Positions 35,801-45,316 of a stretch of DNA of 64,000 nucleotides are shown piece after piece. How positions within the stretch are numbered: position 1 is the first letter of the stretch; each line of letters begins with the position of its first letter. Location of the stretch: assembly GCF_011759375.1 (NCBI RefSeq), contig NZ_JAARML010000008.1, forward strand, positions 167,104 through 231,103, in the 5' to 3' direction. The translations under genes were made by a program, and so were the position numbers. The stretch is from Paraflavitalea devenefica (GTDB lineage Bacteria; Bacteroidota; Bacteroidia; Chitinophagales; Chitinophagaceae). Below the pieces are notes generated by a model that saw only the letters and a list, made by a program, of their open reading frames with translations, was not told where the DNA came from and searched no databases.

Positions 35801-38800
35801 CAACAATACCTCCACAGGGGCCACTACCAGCTTTTGGAACTTTTGTGTGGCCGATATAACACAGCCGCCTGTAGGCACTAACCTGGGCAACATAGACAAC
35901 AATTTGTCGCAGCCTGTATTCATGGATTATGTCTTCGACAACGGCAACTATTATGGCTTTGTGGTGAACCATATACCGGGCGGCCTGGTCAGGCTCAACT
36001 TTGGGAACAGCCTGTTGAATACGCCCACTTCAGTCAACCTGGGCAACTTTAATGGCGTCATACCTGCCGGAAGTGGTGCTGAAGGCATTCGTGTAGTAAA
36101 GAACAATGGAAAATGGTATGCCATCATTGTAGGCGGGAGTTCACAAACCACCTACCCGCCCCGGATTTTGAAAATCGACTTTGGCGCCAACATTACGAAC
36201 CCTTCGCCCACAGCCACCGATTGGGGCAACCTCGGCAATATGGACCAGCCTATCGACTTTGATCTTTTCCAGGAAAACAATAACTGGTATGGCTTTACTG
36301 TCAACGCAATCAACAATACGATCACACGGTTCAACTTCACCAATAGTTTTGATAACACCCCAACGGCCATTAATATGGGGAACCTGGGAGGACTAAGCTA
36401 CCCTACAGGTATCTATATTATTAATGACAACGGTAATTACAGAATCTTTATCAGCAATGCAGGCAGCGGGGCCTCTTTAACCAGGCTCGATTTTGGATCA
36501 TCGCTGTTGAATACACCCACGGCTGTTAACCTGGGCAATCCTGGCAATGTAATGGTAACACCCAGAGATCTTACTGTAATGCGTTCCTGCGGGCAGGCCG
36601 TAGCTTTTATTGCCAATGGTCAGCCAGGGTATGGTAACATTTCCAGCCTTGATTTTAACAATGACTTTACGGCTGTTCCTACGCCTGCTTCCTTAGGCAA
36701 TATAGGCAACCTGAACTTTGCACATTCCATTTCGAGGTTATTCAGGGTTAATGAGGACATCTTTGGTTTTGTTACCAATGTCACCAACAATACCATCACC
36801 CGCTTCCGTTTTCCCGGCTGTACCAATGCCAGCATAGCCAGCTCTACAGCCACCAATCCGCCACCAATTACTTACAATACACCCGGCACGTATAATATTA
36901 ACCTCACGGTAGACGATGGCCTGCCTACGCAAACTGCTTTTTGTAAACAGGTAGTGGTATTGCCGGCCCCCGTGCAATCACCCACCAAAACTTCTACCCT
37001 TTGCACCGGAGCAACCACCAGGATAGGAACAGGCGCCAAATACGCCACTTACCTATGGAATACCGGCGCTACCACCGACTCCATTGATGTTACCAATGCC
37101 GGCACCTATTGGGTCACCATCAACAGTTTTGGCTGCAGTGTTACAGATACCTTTAAAGTGGAGCGTATACTAATATCAGACTTCAGCTTTAAGCAGGATG
37201 TATGCAACCCCTATACCGTAACATTTGCCAATGCAAGCACCGCTACCACCAGCCCATACTGGGACCTAGGAGATGGCACTATGATTACCGGCAACCTTAA
37301 CCCGGTGCACACCTATGCCAACTTTGGAGATTATACCATCCGGTTCAGCGTGCAGGATGGCAACTGCAGGGACACGGTGGACAAAATTATCAGCATCAAT
37401 GTGGTGAAAGATGACATCATTATTACGCCTGATACTGTTATCTGCGATGGCACCACCAAACAGTTACGTACCAAACCTTCCCTGAGCTTTTGCTGGTACC
37501 CCACCACTTACCTCGACAATCCCAACTCACCCAACCCGGTTACCAGCACCCCACACAACATTACCTATTACTTTAATGCAGAAGTAACAGGCAATAACCT
37601 GATCGTCAACGGCGACTTTTCAGCCGGCAATACCGGCTTTACTTCCCAATATATCTATGCAGCCACCAATACTACGGAAGGCGAATATGCGGTTGGCCCC
37701 AATCCTCAAACATGGAATGGTGCTGCCAGCAACTGTCGTGACCATACCAGTGGCAACGGAAATATGTTATTGGTAAATGGGAATCCTATAGCCGATGAAA
37801 AAGTATGGACCCAAACGGTAAATGTAATACCCAATACCAGTTATGCTTTTTCAACCTGGATCCAATCCATATCAGAAGCCAACCCTGCCCAACTACAATT
37901 CTCCATCAACGGAAAGGACATGGCCAATGCCATTACAGCCTCCATGCCTGGTTGTAACTGGCTGCAATTCTATACTACCTGGAACTCCGGCAACAATACA
38001 ACCGCCCAGATTTCCATCGTTAATAAAAACACCATACGAGATGGCAATGATTTTGCGCTGGACGATATCTCCTTTGCGCAAGTATTCATTAAACGGGACA
38101 GTGTAATCATTAAAGTAGATACACCGGTGGTGAAAACGATCCTGGATACAACAGTATGTAAGGAAAAGCCGGTTACCCTGTACACTACCGGTGCAGCCAC
38201 CTATACCTGGTCGCCGGCTACGACTTTATCCAATCCGGCTATCGCTAATCCCGTGGCCACTCCCTCGGCCAATACTGAATACATTGTTACCGGTATTACC
38301 ATGAATGGCTGTGTGGCTAAAGACACAGTGGCTGTTAATATATTCTCCAAACCTGTCATCACCAAAACCCAGGACACCGCGGTATGCCGTAATTCGGCTT
38401 TCCCGCTTTATATAGCGGGAGGGACATCTTATGCCTGGTCGCCGGCCAATCAATTAAATAACCCAGCCAGCAATACCCCCATAGCCAGCCCGGGAACGGC
38501 AGATATTACTTACTACGTAACCATTACCGATAGCCACTCCTGCATCAGCCAGGATTCTGTGCAGGTTTCTATACGTCCTTACCCGGTCTTTACCGCTTCG
38601 GGTAATCAGGCCATTTGCTATGGCAGCAGCGCAACCCTGCGGGCAGGTGGAGGCGACCAGTACCAATGGACCCCGGCCCACTTGCTGAGCGACGCCGGTT
38701 CACCGGAACCGGTAGCTACGCCGGATACCACCACCCAATTCAGTGTCTATATCCGGGAAACTACCTGCGGTTTTGACACCACCATCAACAGGAGGATCAT

Positions 38801-39323
38801 TGTCAATCCTGTGCCGGAGCTCACGGTGGAGAAAGCCAATGACATCAACTGTAATACACCCACTGCACAATTAAACGCGGCAGGCGCCCGGCAATATACC
38901 TGGAGTCCGGTAGCGGGACTGAATGATCCTTATAAAGCCAACCCGATTACTCATACAGATACCACTACACAATACACAGTAACCGGTATCAACCAATATG
39001 GCTGCAGCTCCACTGCCTTCCTGAAAGTCATTGCCAGCAAGGAGGGATTACCCCGCTTTGTGGTACCCAATGCCTTTACCCCCAATGGCGACCGCAACAA
39101 CGATTGCTTTGGCATTCAAAGATGGGGCAATGCAAAAGTGGAGGAATTTGCCGTGTATAACCGGTGGGGACAATTGGTCTTTAAGACTGCCGATCCTTCC
39201 CGGTGCTGGGATGGCACCTTCAATGGAAAGCCGCAGGATGCCGGCGGATACATCTATGTGATCAAAGCAAAAACATTATGTGGCGAAGTAAGCCGCAAAG
39301 GCATGGTCATGCTGATCAGATAA
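32847..39323 (+). CDS. Giant T9SS type B sorting-domain protein with internal duplication
   Basis: A 2158-aa cell-surface or secreted protein. The signal peptide ends near CLPCLAQ (~residue 40). Residues ~45-400 form a beta-propeller-like region (WYFGKNAGLDF, YLKFSPDGSKLV). PKD-type domains occur near 405-480 (WSFGDASDSSMLLNPVHTY) and near 1465-1530 (WDLGDGTMITGNLNPVHTY). Between them two long copies, ~484-968 and ~969-1435, begin with nearly identical residues (FTAPDTVCINNPVTINNTST). Each copy contains SLGNIGNL-type propeller strands and ends in a PKD-like stretch. Later modules repeat the AxYxWSPAxxLSNP pattern. The last ~85 residues (NAFTPNGDRNNDCFGI, YNRWGQLVFK) are the T9SS sorting domain. 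The role is unknown; adhesion or surface display is inference. Confidence 0.93.
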   Translation: MPILTRYSYANFRTYVPGLSLSAITLIGFLCLFCLPCLAQKEANIWYFGKNAGLDFNTSPPTPLMNGQINTREGVSSISDKATGQLLFYSEGTTVWNRNHAIMPNGTGLQGDYSSTQSSIIVPNPGNPNQYYLFTTALSQGVRYSVIDMTLAGGLGDVIAATKNTSLITPAASSEKLIAVQHCNKTDFWVITHTLNSNTFYVYLVNATGVQAPVTYNIGYSIGNAVYWEGAGYLKFSPDGSKLVHVIGPANTGALSRAEILSFNNKTGIVSGPVTVLDNLNSPYGAEFSQSNKYLYISELLGKRLLQYDLTAPNINASQYTITNSANLLFGALQLGPDNKIYVSAENGYNIGYGYLGVINNPEASGAGCGYIQDAINLNGKATLIGLPTFNATYLQKDTASVQLSGSCAGIGITFSLTNTNNADSVKWSFGDASDSSMLLNPVHTYATPAVYNTRVVIYRSCNVNDTINKAITITNCNQSTVIAGFTAPDTVCINNPVTINNTSTGATTSFWNFCVADINQQIPIGNNMGNVGGNLAMPVFMDYVFANNNYYGFSVNFNGGGLIRHDFGNSLLNTPTTVNLGNFGGVIPAVNSAEGIQVVQNEGRWYAIIVGGYTGGPTPRVLKVDFGPNITNPTPVATSWGNIGGMDQPVDLHVFKENNNWYGFTVNAEDNSITRFDFTNSFNNIPTGTNLGNIGNLAYPTGIYAINNNGNWSVFITNAGDNTRSSGTFSLSRLDFGSSLLNTPVGVNLGSLGNVLQHPRDLTILRSCEQIIGFVVNGHLNDRSLVKLDFNNNLSATPIATSLGNIGNLSFPHSISKLFRVNEDIYGFITNVDNNTITRLRFPGCTNASIASSTATNPPPVTYNTPGTYNINLTVDDGLPTQSAFCKQVVVLPEPVSAPTQRLTLCAGTSNIRIGTGSGSATYLWNTGATTDSIDVTAPGTYWVDINRFGCTATDTFIINASSCIVTAAFTAPDTVCINNPVTINNTSTGATTSFWNFCVADITQPPVGTNLGNIDNNLSQPVFMDYVFDNGNYYGFVVNHIPGGLVRLNFGNSLLNTPTSVNLGNFNGVIPAGSGAEGIRVVKNNGKWYAIIVGGSSQTTYPPRILKIDFGANITNPSPTATDWGNLGNMDQPIDFDLFQENNNWYGFTVNAINNTITRFNFTNSFDNTPTAINMGNLGGLSYPTGIYIINDNGNYRIFISNAGSGASLTRLDFGSSLLNTPTAVNLGNPGNVMVTPRDLTVMRSCGQAVAFIANGQPGYGNISSLDFNNDFTAVPTPASLGNIGNLNFAHSISRLFRVNEDIFGFVTNVTNNTITRFRFPGCTNASIASSTATNPPPITYNTPGTYNINLTVDDGLPTQTAFCKQVVVLPAPVQSPTKTSTLCTGATTRIGTGAKYATYLWNTGATTDSIDVTNAGTYWVTINSFGCSVTDTFKVERILISDFSFKQDVCNPYTVTFANASTATTSPYWDLGDGTMITGNLNPVHTYANFGDYTIRFSVQDGNCRDTVDKIISINVVKDDIIITPDTVICDGTTKQLRTKPSLSFCWYPTTYLDNPNSPNPVTSTPHNITYYFNAEVTGNNLIVNGDFSAGNTGFTSQYIYAATNTTEGEYAVGPNPQTWNGAASNCRDHTSGNGNMLLVNGNPIADEKVWTQTVNVIPNTSYAFSTWIQSISEANPAQLQFSINGKDMANAITASMPGCNWLQFYTTWNSGNNTTAQISIVNKNTIRDGNDFALDDISFAQVFIKRDSVIIKVDTPVVKTILDTTVCKEKPVTLYTTGAATYTWSPATTLSNPAIANPVATPSANTEYIVTGITMNGCVAKDTVAVNIFSKPVITKTQDTAVCRNSAFPLYIAGGTSYAWSPANQLNNPASNTPIASPGTADITYYVTITDSHSCISQDSVQVSIRPYPVFTASGNQAICYGSSATLRAGGGDQYQWTPAHLLSDAGSPEPVATPDTTTQFSVYIRETTCGFDTTINRRIIVNPVPELTVEKANDINCNTPTAQLNAAGARQYTWSPVAGLNDPYKANPITHTDTTTQYTVTGINQYGCSSTAFLKVIASKEGLPRFVVPNAFTPNGDRNNDCFGIQRWGNAKVEEFAVYNRWGQLVFKTADPSRCWDGTFNGKPQDAGGYIYVIKAKTLCGEVSRKGMVMLIR

Positions 39324-39338
39324 AGAGGGGAATAACGC

Positions 39339-40097
39339 TTATGAACGCAGGCCGAACCGGGCCATCAGTTCATCCTTACGGCGGGTGGCCACTTCAATCA
39401 TGGTGCCGTCCTCCATCTCGAGATATCCTCCCCTGCCACGATGGTATTTTTTTACGCAATTGAGGTTTACAATATGAGAATTATGGATCCTGAAGAAAAG
39501 ATCATCGGGCAGCAAAGGCTCATATTCCTTGATGTTTTTTGAAGCCAGCACCTTTTCCATACCCTTAATATAAAAGGTGGTATAGCCGCCTTTCGATTCA
39601 CAGCGCATAATATCCGACAACAATACAAATACATAACCTTCTTTGGAAGGCAGTGCCAGTTTTTGCACTGCCTGTTGTGGTTTCTGCAGGTTATACAGCA
39701 GGGCTTCTATACGCTCGTTGACATTCCGGATGGCTACTTTTTGGGTTGCTTTGACCACTGCCGCTGTCAATTCATCAATATTGACCGGCTTCAGCAGATA
39801 ATCCAGCGCACTGTATTTGATCGCCTTCAGGGAGTAATCATTGAAGGCCGTAATAAAGATCACCTCAAAATGGATCGGCTTTAACTGGTCCAGCAGGTCA
39901 AAACCGCTGCCATAGGGCATTTCTATATCCAGGAATACCAGGTCGGGCTTTACTTCCTGCACCAGTTGTACACCGGCTGCGGCATTATCAGCCTGCCCTT
40001 CAATGGTTACATCCGGACAAAATTCTTCCAGCATCAGCTTCAGGATGCGGTTATTCTTAGGTTCATCGTCAATCAATACGGCACGAATCATAAGCAT
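39339..40097 (-). CDS. LytTR-family response regulator
   Basis: 252 aa. A receiver domain with phosphoacceptor Asp57 (LVFLDIEMPYGSG), an acidic pair near LIDDE, and the KP motif DYLLKPVNIDEL. The C-terminal LytTR DNA-binding domain (~145-252) includes FFRIHNSHIVNLNCVKKY. A start two codons later (MIRAVLIDDE) is equally possible. It lies five bases after the stop of the sensor-kinase gene and forms a classic LytS/LytTR pair. Target promoters are unknown; autoregulation and the adjacent T9SS gene are candidates. Confidence 0.9.
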   Translation of the reverse strand: MLMIRAVLIDDEPKNNRILKLMLEEFCPDVTIEGQADNAAAGVQLVQEVKPDLVFLDIEMPYGSGFDLLDQLKPIHFEVIFITAFNDYSLKAIKYSALDYLLKPVNIDELTAAVVKATQKVAIRNVNERIEALLYNLQKPQQAVQKLALPSKEGYVFVLLSDIMRCESKGGYTTFYIKGMEKVLASKNIKEYEPLLPDDLFFRIHNSHIVNLNCVKKYHRGRGGYLEMEDGTMIEVATRRKDELMARFGLRS

Positions 40098-40102
40098 TAC
40101 AT

Positions 40103-43093
40103 TTAATGGGATTTGCCGGCTTCCGCTACAGGAAATTGCAATACCACACGGGTACCGGCAGTCTGGTTATTGATCAGGATATCTTCTACATCAATCAGAG
40201 CAGGGACCTGCTGATGCCTGTTCAGCATCTCAATACGCCTGGCAGTGAGGGTCATGCCCTTCGACTGGTATTCTATTGGCATTTGGCTTTTGAATTGAGC
40301 AGCCACCTTACGCCCTACTCCATTATCCTCCACCCGGCAAATAACATACTGCTCATTGAGCCCGAAAGACACGGTAATTTGCCCCAGCTTGTCAGTGCGG
40401 TACCGTACGCCATGCCGGATGCTGTTCTCCACATAAGGTTGCAGGATCATAGGAGGAATATACCAGTCAGATGGATCAAGATTATCCGCCACCGTTACCC
40501 TATACGAAAACTTATCCTCAAATTTCGTTTTTTCCAGTTCAAGATAAGTGGTGAGGTAGCTGATTTCTTCATAAAGGCTGATCTTTGTCTTAGACGAAAT
40601 ATCCAGCGTCAACCGGATCAGCCGGGAGAAATCCGTAATGAACTTATTAGCGCCCCGCAAATCTTTGTCGATCACATACTGCTGCACCGAATTAAGGCTG
40701 TTAAAGATAAAATGGGGGTTCATCTGCGCCTTCAGGGCCATCTGCTCCAGTTCCGCCATGCGGTTATTGATCTGCATCTTCTCCTCATTCTGCCGGCGTA
40801 TCTTTTTGATGCGGGCATTGACAAAAATCCATATCAGGGCGCCAATCATGAGCAAGACCAGGATACGGAACCAGGTCTTTTCCCACAACAACTTCTCTAC
40901 CCGGAAAGGGATGCGTACCATTTCACTTTCCACCCCAAACTTATTGGTAGCTATTAATTGCAATTCATAATCCCCCGAGGGAAGGGCAGGATAGCTGAGA
41001 AAAGTTTCCCGGGTAGTTTGCCAGTTGTCGTTGAGTCCCACCATCCGGTACCGGTAAGTAATATCACCAGCGGAACGATAAGATATACCCACATAATCAA
41101 ACCGGACATCGTTCTCTGCATGCGGCAATACCAAACCGGTGGTATCATATTGCTTCTTTCCATTCAGCACCCCAACACCCGTAATGCGTAACTTACAAAA
41201 GGAGTTAAGTGAGATCCTGTCTGCATCAAAACTGGTCAGTCCGGCAGAAGTGCCTGCATATACCCGTGATCCATCCACATATACCGCATTGATCATATTG
41301 CCCACTAATCCATCATCCTCTGTATAAGTAGTGATGGCAGCGCCTGCCGGTGTAATCACTACCTGGTTTAGCCCTTTGTCGGTACCTACCCAAATGGTAT
41401 TCCCCGACACGTACAAGACACGGCAGATATCACTGGTTAATCCATCCTGTTGCCGGATAACATGGGTAATACGGTTATGCCTGAAACCAAGTAAGCCATT
41501 ATCGTAAGTAGCGATCCACAAAGTACCATCTGCAGAAGCGCCCATAGCAGCAATACGGCTTTGAAGCAAGGGAAATTGATCGCCTAAGAATTTACCATTG
41601 GGGGTACTATCAGCAACATATAACCCGTTTAACGTACCCACATATACCGTATCCCCTTGTGCAAAGCAGGTGGTGGAACGGCCAACCCATATAGCGGAAC
41701 GGGGAGGCCATATAAAGGAGAAACCCTCCAAAGATATTTGCTCATCAAGCAGGTAAACCCCATTTACGGTGGCCGCTAAAAAAAACTGGTCATTATAGCC
41801 TGCAAGCGATTTAACACCATTAAATCCCCTTGTATTAAATCGATCCCTCCAGGCTCCTTTTCTACGGAGATCAGGAAACCCTGTTAATCCAAAATTGGTG
41901 CCCAATATCAACCTGTTACGAGGCAATATTGCCATAGACGATATTCTCGTATGGCTATACGGATTATATATGTATTCATGCTTCACCTGCAAAGTACCGG
42001 TATCTATATGCCAAAGCAGCGATCCTGCCGTTCCTGCATATAAGAGCCTGTCCATCCTTTGCAAACTGAATACAGGCAATACATCCCTGTTGTTGGCGCT
42101 AAAGATGAAACTTTGGAATTCAAATGAGCCTACCCGGAAAATGCCGGCCCCTGCTGTCATAAACCAATAATTGCCTTCGCTGTCCTGCATCACGCTGTTC
42201 ACTTCCTTACCCCGCAGGCAGCGCCTGATCACCTGACCCTTCCTGAAATCAAAAATGGTGGTTCCATCCGCAGCATTAATAGCACAAAGACTGTCATTGA
42301 GCGGCGACAGGCTGGTAACATTCAACAGAGGATAAACACTTTGCTTTTCCCCGGCTGCCCACAGGAAATAAAGACTGTCTTTTTTTGCGTAAGTTTCCAG
42401 CACAGGCGATAACCTGGCTAAAGCTAAAAGATGTGGATCGTAAGACGTAATTTCTTTTACTATCGTATACATATCCGGCTCGATTGTCAGCACAGCGTTC
42501 CGGACAGCACCCGGGAACTTTCCCACATTACTAACCATCAGTCCAAAACGACCGTTATGCCGGATACCGGCTTTCGTAATGGCGAATTCCCCGTCCTTTG
42601 CATCCAGGACTGTTTTCACCTGCCCGGCAGCAGTCATGATATGAATACCATGAGTCTCTGCCACCAGGATATTGCCCTGGCCGTCTTCTGCCACGTCAAC
42701 GATTTGTGAAGTAATCGGCAGCTTACGCAGTAGCGAATCATTCTGCTGGGTATAGATCTTTCCTTTCCAATAGTAACAAATGGCATTCCGGAAGGGCATG
42801 ATCCATACCCGGCCTTTGGAATCAACAAACAACTTCAATACTTCGTTATCCGGCAACCCGTCGGCAGTAGTAAAATTCCGGAAATGGGTGCCGTCAAAGC
42901 GACTCAGGCCGGTCTCGGTACCAAACCACAAAAAACCATCTTTGTCCTCCACACCGCAATACACTACCGAGCCCGCCAGCCCGTCTTTTGCATCATAGCG
43001 GGCGTAGCTGTATTCCTGCCCCCGGGCAGGTATACAGCAAAAAATAGTTACCGAAAGCCATAGCCAAAAGAGTCGGCCCAGCCAATTGCGCAT
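40103..43093 (-). CDS. Reg_prop sensor histidine kinase (LytS-type)
   Basis: 996 aa. A signal peptide (MRNWLGRLFWLWLSVTIFCC) leads into a periplasmic two-component regulator propeller (blades such as DKDGFLWFGTETGLSRFDG, GQGNILVAETHG, DGTLWIATYDNGLLGF), then a Y_Y_Y domain ending before a single TM helix at about 740-757 (ILVLLMIGALIWIFV). After a short coiled coil the kinase begins with QMNPHFIFNSLNSVQQYV (phospho-acceptor His near 794) and ends in an ATP-binding fold (VENSIRHGV, CRVEDNGVGR). The partner regulator is directly downstream. Sensors of this type in Bacteroidota often detect glycan fragments, but the ligand is unknown. Confidence 0.92.
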   Translation of the reverse strand: MRNWLGRLFWLWLSVTIFCCIPARGQEYSYARYDAKDGLAGSVVYCGVEDKDGFLWFGTETGLSRFDGTHFRNFTTADGLPDNEVLKLFVDSKGRVWIMPFRNAICYYWKGKIYTQQNDSLLRKLPITSQIVDVAEDGQGNILVAETHGIHIMTAAGQVKTVLDAKDGEFAITKAGIRHNGRFGLMVSNVGKFPGAVRNAVLTIEPDMYTIVKEITSYDPHLLALARLSPVLETYAKKDSLYFLWAAGEKQSVYPLLNVTSLSPLNDSLCAINAADGTTIFDFRKGQVIRRCLRGKEVNSVMQDSEGNYWFMTAGAGIFRVGSFEFQSFIFSANNRDVLPVFSLQRMDRLLYAGTAGSLLWHIDTGTLQVKHEYIYNPYSHTRISSMAILPRNRLILGTNFGLTGFPDLRRKGAWRDRFNTRGFNGVKSLAGYNDQFFLAATVNGVYLLDEQISLEGFSFIWPPRSAIWVGRSTTCFAQGDTVYVGTLNGLYVADSTPNGKFLGDQFPLLQSRIAAMGASADGTLWIATYDNGLLGFRHNRITHVIRQQDGLTSDICRVLYVSGNTIWVGTDKGLNQVVITPAGAAITTYTEDDGLVGNMINAVYVDGSRVYAGTSAGLTSFDADRISLNSFCKLRITGVGVLNGKKQYDTTGLVLPHAENDVRFDYVGISYRSAGDITYRYRMVGLNDNWQTTRETFLSYPALPSGDYELQLIATNKFGVESEMVRIPFRVEKLLWEKTWFRILVLLMIGALIWIFVNARIKKIRRQNEEKMQINNRMAELEQMALKAQMNPHFIFNSLNSVQQYVIDKDLRGANKFITDFSRLIRLTLDISSKTKISLYEEISYLTTYLELEKTKFEDKFSYRVTVADNLDPSDWYIPPMILQPYVENSIRHGVRYRTDKLGQITVSFGLNEQYVICRVEDNGVGRKVAAQFKSQMPIEYQSKGMTLTARRIEMLNRHQQVPALIDVEDILINNQTAGTRVVLQFPVAEAGKSH

Positions 43094-43145
43094 AATCCCC
43101 AGCTAATTTGCCTGTAATGTAATATTTCCTGCAGAAAATAATCGC

Positions 43146-43919
43146 TTATTTGCGGACAGGCAACGCCGTTTCCCTGGTAATTTCCGTAAGTTTTGACAGG
43201 AATAACTTCAGCGCCTTGCGTTTGGGCTGGTCCAGTTGATAACTGATATAGCGGGTATAATAGGCATGCAGGTCAAATGTTGGGTAAGATGTGGTGGCCA
43301 CTACGCTGGGAATGCAGTTAACACCCGCCTGGTTGGCCTCATTGAAGGAAGTGATGAAATCAGCCGGCAGTTTTTTATTGCTTACCCAGGCGGCAAATAC
43401 AAAGGGCAGCCCCGTCATCTGTTTCCAGGCTTCGCCAAGGTCATATACGTAGGCCGACTTACTTCTTTGTTCCAGTGCCCGGTCGCCAATCACCACGCCT
43501 GCGGTGGTTCCTTTTATATTGGCACGGAAATCAGTTTTACTGGTATCCACCAGTTCAGGCTGTATTTTCCAGTGATCGCGCAGCAATATTTTGGCCAACG
43601 CCACAGAAGTACGGCTTTGGTAATCGAGCAATACCGTTTCGATCTGTTCTACCGGCACTTCACTGAACAGGCCCACAGAAGCCACAGGTCCGTCACATCC
43701 GATACACCAATCCGTATTAATATAATATTCTTTCAAATGAGGGATCACCGCTACCGGCACCAGGCCCATATCAATTTTTCCTTCCAGCAACAGGCGGGCA
43801 ATATTGGCCGGATAATCTCCAATTAATTCAATATCATTAATAACCGGGGACTGCTGTAAACCGTAGATCAACGGTTTTGTATTCAGATAATTGACGATTC
43901 CAACCTTAATCTTCTCCAA
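43146..43919 (-). CDS. mqnA: Chorismate dehydratase (futalosine menaquinone pathway)
   Basis: 257 aa, matching the MqnA family size. Conserved blocks include VGIVNYLNTKPLIYGL (substrate-binding start), LLEGKIDMGLVPVAVIP, SVGLFSEVPVEQI and GVVIGDRAL. MqnA converts chorismate to 3-enolpyruvylbenzoate, the first step of futalosine-dependent menaquinone synthesis in the cytoplasm. Its presence suggests the organism makes menaquinone by this route. The -7 promoter element is at 43939-43946, and the purB gene diverges from the same intergenic region. Confidence 0.92.
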   Translation of the reverse strand: MEKIKVGIVNYLNTKPLIYGLQQSPVINDIELIGDYPANIARLLLEGKIDMGLVPVAVIPHLKEYYINTDWCIGCDGPVASVGLFSEVPVEQIETVLLDYQSRTSVALAKILLRDHWKIQPELVDTSKTDFRANIKGTTAGVVIGDRALEQRSKSAYVYDLGEAWKQMTGLPFVFAAWVSNKKLPADFITSFNEANQAGVNCIPSVVATTSYPTFDLHAYYTRYISYQLDQPKRKALKLFLSKLTEITRETALPVRK

Positions 43920-43938
43920 TTGATTTAATTTTACGGCG

Positions 43939-43966
43939 CAAAGATAACAGAATATAGATATAACAA
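43939..43966 (-). promoter_or_regulatory. Promoter of mqnA
   Basis: Minus-strand TATCTTTG (43939-43946), with TTG at 43964-43966, 17 bases upstream. This predicts a short leader (~14 bases) before the ATG at 43919. Confidence 0.55.
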
Positions 43967-43972
43967 TTGTTC

Positions 43973-45316
43973 ATGGACTTACACGCACTTACAGCTATCT
44001 CTCCTATTGACGGACGTTACCGTAACCAGGTTCAGCACCTGGATGAATACTTTTCTGAATTCGCCTTAATAAAATACCGGGTACTGGTAGAAGTGGAATA
44101 CTTCCAGTTCCTGTCCGATAAGAAATTCTTTCCCCTCACAGCGGCCCAGCGCAAGGCTTTGCGCGCCATAGCGGAAGACTTCAGCCTCGAAGATGCCCGC
44201 ACCATCAAAGAAACAGAGAAGATCACCAACCACGACGTAAAAGCCGTGGAATACTTCATTAAAGAGAAGCTCAAACAAGCCAAAGCCGAAAAGATAACAG
44301 AGTGGGTGCATTTTGGCCTTACTTCCCAGGATATCAACAACACCGCCATCCCGCTTTCCTGGAAGCATGCGGTGGAATTTGAATACCTGCCGGCATTGCT
44401 GAACCTCAACCGCCAGTTGGAAATACTGTCTGAAGACTGGAGGGATGTTCCCATGCTGGCGCGTACACACGGCCAGCCTGCCAGCCCTACCCGCCTGGGC
44501 AAAGAGCTCAGGGTATTTGTAGAGCGGCTGGAGAACCAGGTAGAGCAATTCATCTATATTCCTTTCACCGCCAAATTTGGCGGCGCTACGGGCAACTTTA
44601 ATGCGCACCAGGTAGCCTACCCCAAAAAAGACTGGGTAAAACTGGGCAATGACTTTGTAGAAGGGGTACTGGGCCTGCAGCGCCAGCAATTCACCACCCA
44701 GATAGAGCATTATGATTTCCTGGCAGCCCATTTCGACGCCATGAAACGCATCAATACCATCCTCATTGATTTCTGTCGCGATACCTGGACCTATATCTCC
44801 ATGGATTACTTTAAGCAACGCACCAAAGAAGGGGAAATAGGCTCTTCTGCCATGCCGCACAAAGTCAATCCGATTGATTTTGAAAATGCAGAAGGCAACC
44901 TGGGCATCGCCAATGCCCTGCTGGAACACCTGGCGGGCAAATTACCAGTGAGCCGCCTGCAGCGTGACCTGACCGATTCTACGGTGCTGCGTAATATCGG
45001 CGTTCCTTTCGCCCATATCATTCTGGCCATTAAATCCATTGAAAAAGGGTTGGACAAACTGGTACTGAATGATGAGAAGATCTATAACGACCTCGACAAT
45101 AACTGGGCTGTGGTAGCAGAGGCCATACAGACCGTTTTACGGCGGGAAAACTATCCGCAGCCGTATGAGGCGCTGAAGGCGCTTACCCGTGGCAAGAACG
45201 GCATCAATAAGCAAAGCATGCACGAATTTATTGACAGCCTTAAGATATCCTCTTCTCTCAAGAAAGAATTAAAGAAGATAACTCCACATAACTATGTTGG
45301 GATCAATCCTGAGTAA
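43973..45316 (+). CDS. purB: Adenylosuccinate lyase
   Basis: 447 aa, cytoplasmic, for purine synthesis (SAICAR to AICAR, adenylosuccinate to AMP). Signatures are LTSQDINNTAIPL, LARTHGQPASPT and the fumarase-superfamily loop GSSAMPHKVNPIDFENAEGN. I start at MDLHALTAISPIDGRYRN (43973); a TTG two codons earlier also opens the frame. The closely packed mqnA diverges upstream. Its last 25 bases overlap the 3' end of the convergent GNAT gene, so the two transcripts are antisense over that stretch. Confidence 0.95.
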   Translation: MDLHALTAISPIDGRYRNQVQHLDEYFSEFALIKYRVLVEVEYFQFLSDKKFFPLTAAQRKALRAIAEDFSLEDARTIKETEKITNHDVKAVEYFIKEKLKQAKAEKITEWVHFGLTSQDINNTAIPLSWKHAVEFEYLPALLNLNRQLEILSEDWRDVPMLARTHGQPASPTRLGKELRVFVERLENQVEQFIYIPFTAKFGGATGNFNAHQVAYPKKDWVKLGNDFVEGVLGLQRQQFTTQIEHYDFLAAHFDAMKRINTILIDFCRDTWTYISMDYFKQRTKEGEIGSSAMPHKVNPIDFENAEGNLGIANALLEHLAGKLPVSRLQRDLTDSTVLRNIGVPFAHIILAIKSIEKGLDKLVLNDEKIYNDLDNNWAVVAEAIQTVLRRENYPQPYEALKALTRGKNGINKQSMHEFIDSLKISSSLKKELKKITPHNYVGINPE

